Shown piece after piece: positions 1 through 5,054 of a stretch of DNA of 5,054 nucleotides. Origin of the DNA: Candidatus Eiseniibacteriota bacterium. GTDB lineage: Bacteria > Orphanbacterota > Orphanbacteria > Orphanbacterales > Orphanbacteraceae. Each line of letters opens with the position of its first letter. Position 1 is the stretch's first letter. The notes under the pieces were generated by a model, which worked only from the letters and a program-made list of their open reading frames with translations, did not search any database and was not told where the DNA came from. The stretch covers positions 1-5,054 of the forward strand of contig JAJRWB010000030.1 in assembly GCA_024276995.1 (NCBI GenBank), given 5' to 3'. The position numbers and the translations under genes are program-made.

Positions 1-3000
1 AGGTGATCTCCTCGGGCATGCTGCACTCGACACCGCCCAGTACGGCCCCCGCGCCGCCCGCCTCGCCCTTGAGCAGATCGGCGGCGTCGGCCAACAGTCG
101 TCGGGCCCTACTCTCGCCGGGAAGACCCAGCAGACGCAGTCTGTCGGGCAACGCTCCGAGTTTCTCCAGGAGATCGGGCACGTTCCGCCTCACCGAGCGG
201 CTGATGTGGTCTTCAAGTGGCAGGACCTCGTCGCCGAAAAGGGTCTCCAGCCGCCGTGCGGCTCTGTCCAAGGCCTCGGGCGGGAGTTTCGCGTCCCGCG
301 GGGAGATGCCGATCCGATTGAAAGCGACGGTGTTCTTCACCCCCTCGACAGCCTTGGGTCCGGCGGTGCGGACCACTCCCTCCGCGCCGGGTACATGGAA
401 TTCAATTTCACCTGCCCGCAGGAGAGCGGCGAAAAGGTACCTCACCGTATCCTTCGTCCATCCGTAGGGAGGAGCGGAGAAAACATCCTGAAGATAGGAA
501 CCTTGGAGCCTTCCGGAACCGGACTCGGCCGACTTCACCTGGAAGACCCGTAACACCTCGGCCAGTACCGGCGTTGAGGTGTCGATCCGCGGCGCGCCCC
601 GGCTCTTGCTGACGAGCCCGAGAGGATCGAGGTCTTTGGTGATGCGGTCCATCCGCTCAACGCTCAGGAATTTCGCGGCGGCGTCCGTCGAAGGACGGAT
701 CGGAGCCAAATGAAAATGTGGGAAGACCTCCTTGACGGCTGATGAAAGGATGTTGCGCACGGCGGCGTCCAGCGTCTCCCCGGCCTCACGGACCGGAGTC
801 GGCTTGCCGCGGAAGATAAAGACGCCGTCCAACATCGCTTTTTCCATTGCGGCGGCGGCGCGTTCGCGGCTCCGCTCGGCCGACCGCCTTTCAGCGCGTA
901 GGTATTGGGCGACGACATGATCGGCGCTGCGTTCGTCGACGTCGCCCAGCACTTTCTCGGATTTCACGATTTCCGGCAGCAGCTCTTCCACCGTTTCCTC
1001 GTTTCGGACGAGAAGCAGCACCGTATTCTTGAGCTCGACTTGTGTGTTGGTGGATACGAGGGATTCTTTGCGTCTGTCGTCCCACAAGGCGGGTTCCACG
1101 AATTCCAGCCGGAGTTCCACGTCCTCGGAACCGCCGACGACGGACGTTCGTCCCAGTTTCACGGCGGCCCTGACATCCTTGATGTTCTCAAGCCTGGCCG
1201 CGGGCTGCACGCGGAACATGGGGTGATCCGCCGTTCCCTGCTTGAGAACGTCGATCCTGGCCCGTGCGCATTCGCCCGACGTCGGGGCGTAGCTGTTCCG
1301 TTTGTCACGGATCGGTTTGACCGCGTCACTCAGGAATACATAACCGCCCGCCTGCGGGTCCTCGATGAGGCCGCATTCTTTCTCGGTGGTCAGTTTCCGA
1401 AGGGCTTCCCGTACCTGATCGAGCAATGCGGGCGACCCGACGTTCCTGTAAAGCAGTGCGGCGATGTTCTCGGCGGTGCGCGGGAAGGTCTCCACGGGCT
1501 GCAATGCGGCGACGGCCTTGGCGACGCGTACCTCCAGGGAGTCGGCACCGAATATCTTCATAGTCTTGTCCACGCCGCCAATAACGTGAGGCAGAACCTT
1601 GGCGATGTCCGCTCTGAGAGTGTCGTAGAAGTCGTCCACGCAGGCCAGAGCACCGATCTCCCGGTCGGCGAGCTTGACCGCGTCCGCGCCGAGCACACGG
1701 CTCTTGTCCACCAGGACGTCCTGAATAACCCGGATCGCCGAACGCAGACCGATGCCGCCGGTGGATCGGGCCAGCGTTCGGATCAGTTCCAGCAGCAGAT
1801 CGAAGTGTTGGGGCAGGAACGGGTAAAGACGGACGAACGTTTCGGCGTCGGGGTCCCCTTTGAAGAGCGCCGTGCCGGTCAGGCGTGTATGCGTGACCGT
1901 GGATTGACCGTGCTCCTTGTACAGGGCCGCCAACCGTTTGCGGCCGTCTTCCGCTTTGTCAAGCAACCGGCGGTGAGTGATCTCCCGGATGTCGCTCGCG
2001 TCCAAGTGGATGGAAATAGGGAAGCGGTCACGCAGTTTGTTCAACTCCGCGGAGTTGTGCGCGGCCTTTTCGACAATCTCGCTCAGGGTCTGTTGACCGG
2101 TGGCGGCGATCCAGACTTTGCCCTTGCCGAGTTCTTTCAGATTCCTCGCCAGACCGTCCAGATTGAGGATCAACTCGCCGCGGGGCGCGACGTATTGCCC
2201 CGCCTCGTCGACCAGCAGGAGGATATTCTCATGGCCGGTCTTGCGGCGGCAGAGTTCAATGATCTCTCCCGCCAAGTCGCGGACGTCGCGCGCTTCTTCG
2301 AAACGCAGGCCGCGGAAACTCTCGGGCGTCGGGAAATCTTCCGGCAGGACTTCCGGCACGATTTGTGCCGCACGGGCCACCCCGATCAAGGGGTCGTTGT
2401 GGATTTCATCCCACTCGCCTTTGTACCGTTCGCGGTACCTTTCCTTGAATTCATCATACTTCCCCCTGCGGTCCAAGGTGAATTCGAGCTGCGCGGTTTT
2501 CTTTTCCTTGGAGAAACCCGCCCACTGCAGCACTTTCCAATAGAGCACTGTGGAAACGGGGGCGGCCGTGCTTTCCGCGAGTTGTTCTGCCCCGAGGTCG
2601 AGCAGCACCACCGCCGTGGGGTGTTTCTTGGAGACGGTGCGGAGAGCGGCGGGTATTTCATTCCGGGGGAACCGGTCACACAGGAGGTCGAGGAAAGGCT
2701 TTCCGTGAACCGTCCTCGCCGGGTCGAGCGCGGCACCGAGGTACTTGGTGAAAGAGCTTTTGCCGCTGCCGTAGAAGCCGGACACCCATATGCCGACCTC
2801 GGTCACTTGCCCGCCCCTGACGCCTTCGCCGAATACATCCAGGAACTTCCGGAAGCAGGACTCGATATTATCCGTGACCTCGTATTCGGACACTTCACGC
2901 GACAGGCGGTCTTCCTCCTGCGCGTAGTAATCGATGACTTTCTCGATGGTCCGGTCGATGGGCCGCCGGGGCGAGAACAGTTGTCGAATTGTTTCGCTCA

Positions 3001-3001
3001 T
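1..3001 (-). CDS. brxC: BrxC/PglY, BREX P-loop ATPase (C-terminus outside window)
   Basis: Exactly 1000 codons plus one base are in the window, all open; the end lies left of position 1. Family members usually have about 1100-1250 residues, so perhaps 100-250 are missing. BrxC is the large AAA+-like ATPase of BREX, essential in tested systems; whether it moves DNA or senses and signals is not settled. Seen: Walker A GFYGSGKS at residues 75-82 (DNA 2779-2756; Lys81), Walker B ILLLVDE at 260-266 running into AGQY, a sensor-1-like strand VWIAATGQQ at 296-304, and a possible arginine finger in KLRDRFP at 322-328. A conserved LARSTGGIGLRSAIRVIQD lies at 410-428. A charged helix likely to form a coiled coil spans about 698-725. 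A winged-helix-like stretch with PYGWTKDTVRYLF lies at 845-857. The start at 3001 has GGGAGG 6 bases upstream and overlaps the brxB stop by one base. I see no frameshift, and the ATPase residues look intact. Confidence 0.94.
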   Translation of the reverse strand, partial: MSETIRQLFSPRRPIDRTIEKVIDYYAQEEDRLSREVSEYEVTDNIESCFRKFLDVFGEGVRGGQVTEVGIWVSGFYGSGKSSFTKYLGAALDPARTVHGKPFLDLLCDRFPRNEIPAALRTVSKKHPTAVVLLDLGAEQLAESTAAPVSTVLYWKVLQWAGFSKEKKTAQLEFTLDRRGKYDEFKERYRERYKGEWDEIHNDPLIGVARAAQIVPEVLPEDFPTPESFRGLRFEEARDVRDLAGEIIELCRRKTGHENILLLVDEAGQYVAPRGELILNLDGLARNLKELGKGKVWIAATGQQTLSEIVEKAAHNSAELNKLRDRFPISIHLDASDIREITHRRLLDKAEDGRKRLAALYKEHGQSTVTHTRLTGTALFKGDPDAETFVRLYPFLPQHFDLLLELIRTLARSTGGIGLRSAIRVIQDVLVDKSRVLGADAVKLADREIGALACVDDFYDTLRADIAKVLPHVIGGVDKTMKIFGADSLEVRVAKAVAALQPVETFPRTAENIAALLYRNVGSPALLDQVREALRKLTTEKECGLIEDPQAGGYVFLSDAVKPIRDKRNSYAPTSGECARARIDVLKQGTADHPMFRVQPAARLENIKDVRAAVKLGRTSVVGGSEDVELRLEFVEPALWDDRRKESLVSTNTQVELKNTVLLLVRNEETVEELLPEIVKSEKVLGDVDERSADHVVAQYLRAERRSAERSRERAAAAMEKAMLDGVFIFRGKPTPVREAGETLDAAVRNILSSAVKEVFPHFHLAPIRPSTDAAAKFLSVERMDRITKDLDPLGLVSKSRGAPRIDTSTPVLAEVLRVFQVKSAESGSGRLQGSYLQDVFSAPPYGWTKDTVRYLFAALLRAGEIEFHVPGAEGVVRTAGPKAVEGVKNTVAFNRIGISPRDAKLPPEALDRAARRLETLFGDEVLPLEDHISRSVRRNVPDLLEKLGALPDRLRLLGLPGESRARRLLADAADLLKGEAGGAGAVLGGVECSMPEEIT

Positions 3002-3567
3002 CACAGACCTCCCAGCAGGGTCGACCGGTAGTTGCCGTCGACCGGGTAAAAACTAAGAAAATGCAATCCGTATTGGCCGGAACGCCTGCCCGGGTAGAAA
3101 ATCACCGTCGGCGTCTTCACCTTGTCATGAAGCCTGCTCTCAATGGTTCGGGTGCGGAAATAGGGGTGGAGCAGTTCAGCCTCGGTGAGCAGGATTACCG
3201 TCTTTTCAGGAGTTGATTCGACCACTTGGGCCACCCGGTCGACGAAAGCGTCTCCCTGACGGAGGACATCCCGCACGGCCTCGTTAATCTGGTCCGCATC
3301 GGCCTCCTCCTCCAGTTCGAGCCAAATGTCCCATCTACCCGATTCGTCTACGATGTTCCAAAGGAGATCGGCCAGGGAAACGCGGCGCACCTCGAAGTCA
3401 GCCTCACGAATCTTGGCAGTCCAACGCGGCAACCGCTTCTTGAGATCAAGCATCAGCTCCGGCGGATAAGCGAAATAGAATACAGGGTCGCTCTTAGCCG
3501 GGTTGAGCGCGTCCGGGTCGCGAATTTTCTCTATCAGCTCATTGAATGCATTATCGAGCGAGTACAT
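3001..3567 (-). CDS. brxB: BrxB, DUF1788 family BREX protein
   Basis: A 188-residue BrxB (DUF1788), a core BREX component of unknown biochemical activity, thought to act with the other Brx proteins in the cytoplasm. Family marks seen: the N-terminal FYFAYPPELMLDLKKRLP at 30-47 after a short leading helix, the motif LLHPYFRTRTIESRL at 132-146, and the C-terminal signature TPTVIFYPGRRSGQ at 152-165 followed by LHFLSF and the ending DGNYRS at 177-182. The length is normal for the family. A very acidic helix lies at 79-100 (WDIWLELEEEADADQINEAV). The start at 3567 has GAGGAG 7 bases upstream and lies 17 bases inside the end of brxA. Its TGA stop shares one base with the brxC ATG (TGATG). The reading frame is intact. 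Confidence 0.92.
   Translation of the reverse strand: MYSLDNAFNELIEKIRDPDALNPAKSDPVFYFAYPPELMLDLKKRLPRWTAKIREADFEVRRVSLADLLWNIVDESGRWDIWLELEEEADADQINEAVRDVLRQGDAFVDRVAQVVESTPEKTVILLTEAELLHPYFRTRTIESRLHDKVKTPTVIFYPGRRSGQYGLHFLSFYPVDGNYRSTLLGGL
3008..3013 (-). promoter_or_regulatory. Ribosome binding site of brxC, inside brxB
   Basis: GGGAGG lies 6 bases before the brxC ATG at 3001, in the codons for the C-terminal LLGGL of BrxB. Together with the TGATG stop-start junction, it suggests that ribosomes finishing brxB reinitiate on brxC. Confidence 0.75.
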
Positions 3568-4357
3568 CGATCATCTCCTCGATTGAATTTACGGTCCATG
3601 TGAAGTGAACGACCGAGCCCGCACGCTGAACGATCACACCCCGATGTTCGCCTAGTCCGTCCAGCTTCTCGAGAGCCTCCGAAGGGGCCAGTCCGAAAAG
3701 TCCCCAATCGGGATGGGCGCAGAGCGATGAGTCCGTAACGCCTGATTCGTTAAGCTCTTTCGCAAGTACGGCCGCACCTTCGTCTGACATGCGGTAATCG
3801 ACGATTTCCCTGCGGCCGCGGGTGACCTCACGAAGAAACCCGACGTCGCGTAACAGCCCGAGGACACAGCGGGCGATACGTACCGATACGCTTTCCGACC
3901 ATTGGTTGTCCAACCGCCCGTCGTAATGAGCTTCGGAAAGGAATGAGAGCATGGGGTCGGTGTCCAATACGTTTCGTCCCCGTCTTACGGCGGGCCAGTA
4001 CTCACGGACCGTGAAGTCGTATACAAGGGGGTCCCGTCGCGCCGTAAAGACGAACAGCAGTTCGGTGAAAACACGCCCGGGCAACCCGGAGGAAAGAACC
4101 CGCTGAAGGATGCGCGCCGGTTTGTCTGTCGGCCTCAGGTATCGATGCGCGAAGACCCGCCTCACTATGTCGCGGGTTCTGTAGGCGGTCGCGTTTCCGA
4201 GCAGTCCTTCGTCCTGGACCCGGCGCGTGAACTCGTCAAGAGATTCACCGGGAATCCAATGCTCAAGAAGACGTCTCGTCTCCTCGATCATCCCGGCCCC
4301 CTTGCTTATGGCCGTCGTGTATTGGCGTTGCATATCCTTGTTCATTGTCACAGTCAT
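3551..4357 (-). CDS. brxA: BrxA, DUF1819 family BREX protein
   Basis: A 268-residue BrxA (DUF1819). In other BREX systems BrxA is a small DNA-binding protein with winged-helix-like parts; its exact part in defence is unsettled. Family features seen: the N-terminal SKGAGMIEETRRLL at 18-31, the segment at 98-123 (TELLFVFTARRDPLVYDF followed by EYWP), and a winged-helix-like stretch at 157-200 (ARCVLGLLRDVGFLRE, then YRMSDEGAAVL). The last ~55 residues (HPDWGLFGL at 215-223, VIVQRAGSVVHFTW at 241-254, then SIEEMID) extend beyond the roughly 200-residue E. coli form; I recall this ending in longer DUF1819 members. The start at 4357 overlaps the brxE stop in an ATGA but lacks a strong ribosome binding site, so translation probably relies on coupling. 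In-frame ATGs at 4345 (residue 5) and 4333 (residue 9) are alternatives. The 3' end carries the brxB ribosome binding site and start. Confidence 0.9.
   Translation of the reverse strand: MTVTMNKDMQRQYTTAISKGAGMIEETRRLLEHWIPGESLDEFTRRVQDEGLLGNATAYRTRDIVRRVFAHRYLRPTDKPARILQRVLSSGLPGRVFTELLFVFTARRDPLVYDFTVREYWPAVRRGRNVLDTDPMLSFLSEAHYDGRLDNQWSESVSVRIARCVLGLLRDVGFLREVTRGRREIVDYRMSDEGAAVLAKELNESGVTDSSLCAHPDWGLFGLAPSEALEKLDGLGEHRGVIVQRAGSVVHFTWTVNSIEEMIDVLAR
3575..3580 (-). promoter_or_regulatory. Ribosome binding site of brxB, inside brxA
   Basis: GAGGAG lies 7 bases before the brxB ATG at 3567 and within the last codons of brxA. Another ATG at 3574-3572 sits directly after it, but it is out of frame with brxB and too close to be used. 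This supports the 17-base overlap of the two genes as real. Confidence 0.75.
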
Positions 4358-4908
4358 CCGCCGATCCCGTTTTGATCCGCGGCGAAATACGGAAAAGTAG
4401 GTTTTCCCAGCTTAAACGCCTGGCGGTAGACCGCGGCGGCCCTGCCCAAAGCCTCAACCGTCGTTGCATCCGAATCGGTGCCGATCCTTCTCGGGCCGGC
4501 GGCATCGTTCTTGAGTTCCCCACCGTCGCAAAACGGCGTAAGCATCTCCATCAGCTTGTCCTGTTGACCGAGGCACAGACGGATACTTTCGATGAAATCC
4601 TCATCAGTCGACGGCGGGATTGAGTACACATCCACTTCCAATGATTCAGGAAGCCTGAAAAGGTGATAGACGCCGACGCGGCCGACAGCACGGTCGTGAA
4701 TCTCGCAGGCTGCTTTTCCTGCGGCGTGGACAGCGGCACGGAACGAGGATCGCGGGTAAAGTCTTTCAAGGAAACGCAATCCCGTTTCATTCATGAAGTC
4801 GGTTTTCCACCAAGCCGGAAGCGAGGACTCACCAAGCGCCAGGACCAAGGCTCGGAGGCGGCTCGCGAGAAGAGCCGGCGAAATCTGCATTCCTTTGTCC
4901 TTACTCAT
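4354..4908 (-). CDS. brxE: BrxE family BREX protein
   Basis: A 184-residue protein that I recognise as the BrxE family, found in type 6 BREX operons. Recognition rests on the conserved block at residues 33-53 (AWWKTDFMNETGLRFLERLYP) and the block at 57-91, including HAAGKAACEIHDRAVGRVGV and YHLFRLPESLE. The length is as expected for the family. It has no signal peptide, membrane segment or known catalytic motif, so it is probably a soluble cytoplasmic protein. Its biochemical role is unknown. The start at 4908 is chosen because GGAGGG lies 9 bases upstream and because it gives an ATGA overlap with the regulator's stop; a second in-frame ATG at residue 7 is less well placed. The C-terminus overlaps the brxA start by 4 bases (ATGA). 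Codon use is like that of its neighbours. Confidence 0.85.
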   Translation of the reverse strand: MSKDKGMQISPALLASRLRALVLALGESSLPAWWKTDFMNETGLRFLERLYPRSSFRAAVHAAGKAACEIHDRAVGRVGVYHLFRLPESLEVDVYSIPPSTDEDFIESIRLCLGQQDKLMEMLTPFCDGGELKNDAAGPRRIGTDSDATTVEALGRAAAVYRQAFKLGKPTFPYFAADQNGIGG

Positions 4909-5054
4909 TTGCGTTCACCCTCCGGAAGGGTCAATTTGCCCTGGTTGGTCATCTTTTTGCAGAAGGCGACAAGCTGAGCTTTGGCGAGTTTCGAGGGCTT
5001 GGATTGCCCGTTTTCCCACCGATTCACGGTCGCGTAGCTGACACCCAACTGCCG
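4905..5054 (-). CDS. XRE-family helix-turn-helix regulator, C-terminal part (start outside window)
   Basis: The frame is open from the right edge and codes 49 residues before a TGA at 4907-4905. The visible N-terminal stretch is a classic XRE/Cro-C1 (HTH_3) signature: the recognition helix VSYATVNRWE at visible residues 5-14, then NGQSKPS, then a hydrophobic helix (KLAKAQLVAFCKKM). A short polar tail ends in EGERK. Helices 1 and 2 of the domain, and anything before them, lie outside the window. The combination VSYATVNRWENG is common in small stand-alone regulators, but it also occurs as a domain of larger proteins, so total length cannot be judged. The stop overlaps the brxE start in an ATGA, so the gene is translationally coupled to the BREX genes and is probably an operon autoregulator. 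It is not a visible match to BrxR, the WYL-domain regulator of other BREX loci. The ORF is too short and edge-truncated to stand out without translating the frame by hand. Confidence 0.85.
   Translation of the reverse strand, partial: RQLGVSYATVNRWENGQSKPSKLAKAQLVAFCKKMTNQGKLTLPEGERK
4918..4923 (-). promoter_or_regulatory. Ribosome binding site of brxE
   Basis: GGAGGG (continuing as GGAGGGTGA) lies 9 bases before the ATG at 4908, inside the last codons of the regulator gene. It decides for this start over the in-frame ATG six codons later. Confidence 0.75.

Larger units (their letters stand above)
1..5054 (-). other. BREX anti-phage defence operon, type 6-like, 5' part
   Basis: Five co-directional genes fill the window without intergenic DNA: regulator, brxE, brxA, brxB, brxC. 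Each start codon overlaps the stop of the gene before it, by 4, 4, 17 and 1 bases. BrxA, BrxB and BrxC are core BREX families. BrxE is the marker of type 6, whose published order is brxE-brxA-brxB-brxC-pglX-pglZ-brxD-brxHI. The methyltransferase pglX, the phosphatase-like pglZ and the later genes would lie left of position 1 and are not seen here. The subtype call therefore rests on brxE and on gene order. The operon promoter must lie right of position 5054, since no gap in the window is large enough to hold one. Confidence 0.88.

Noticed and set aside
3-553. Plus-strand frames of 154 and 115 codons opposite the 3' part of brxC
   Set aside because: They lie entirely within the brxC frame. Their translations are rich in Ser, Arg, Pro and Ala without domain pattern, as expected for shadows of high-GC coding DNA.
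2170-2736. Minus-strand frames of 67 and 116 codons within brxC
   Set aside because: They are out of frame with brxC, which has a clear family match and intact ATPase motifs here. Their translations are low-complexity Arg/Ser-rich.
905-3031. A 708-codon open frame on the plus strand, antisense to brxC
   Set aside because: It uses the same codon boundaries as brxC, read backwards. In that register, plus-strand stops arise only where brxC uses TTA, CTA or TCA, which are rare in this GC-rich gene; they reappear just left of 905 (a CTA near 900 and TCA codons near 740). The antisense translation shows no recognisable domain, and brxC explains all of this DNA.
4263-4523. An 86-codon minus-strand frame across the brxE/brxA junction
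   Set aside because: It would suggest a small gene between the two, but it overlaps both well-supported genes in another frame and has no family pattern. The ATGA junction accounts for the region.
4145-4977. Plus-strand frames of 76 to 104 codons opposite brxE and brxA, considered as an antitoxin or antisense regulator
   Set aside because: They have no domain pattern, and each lies opposite conserved BrxE or BrxA sequence. Nothing supports expression.
1-5054. CRISPR arrays, tRNA genes, insertion sequences, attachment sites, riboswitches or terminators
   Set aside because: I looked for evenly spaced repeats, hairpins followed by T runs, and terminal inverted repeats and found none. The window is coding DNA from end to end.

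Overview
The window holds the first part of a BREX (bacteriophage exclusion) anti-phage operon. Every gene lies on the minus strand and is transcribed from right (5054) to left (1). In transcription order they are: the 3' end of an XRE-type helix-turn-helix regulator, brxE, brxA (DUF1819), brxB (DUF1788), and the first 1000 codons of the large P-loop ATPase gene brxC (pglY-like). The order brxE-brxA-brxB-brxC matches the start of the rare type 6 BREX layout, which normally continues with pglX, pglZ, brxD and brxHI. If this operon follows the pattern, those genes lie beyond the left edge. They are not in the window, so the type call is inferred from gene order and from the presence of brxE.

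Layout: 5054-4905 regulator C-terminus; 4908-4354 brxE; 4357-3551 brxA; 3567-3001 brxB; 3001-1 brxC, open at the left edge. All four junctions overlap, by 4, 4, 17 and 1 bases, so there is no intergenic DNA. I see no internal promoter, terminator, RNA gene, repeat array or mobile element. This points to a single transcript with translational coupling, whose promoter lies to the right of the window.

How the genes work together: in characterised BREX systems a methyltransferase (PglX) marks host DNA at a non-palindromic site, and phage DNA lacking the mark is blocked from replicating. BrxC is a large AAA+-like ATPase, BrxA a small DNA-binding protein, and BrxB a small protein that probably acts in the core complex. 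The function of BrxE is not known. The regulator ending four bases inside brxE is a natural candidate for autoregulation of the operon.

Organism: the DNA is clearly GC-rich, with strong G/C preference at third codon positions and good Shine-Dalgarno sites before brxE, brxB and brxC. That fits a high-GC bacterium. No housekeeping gene is present to place it further, and defence operons move between lineages, so I give no taxon. Long open frames on the plus strand, the longest being 905-3031, are shadows of brxC.
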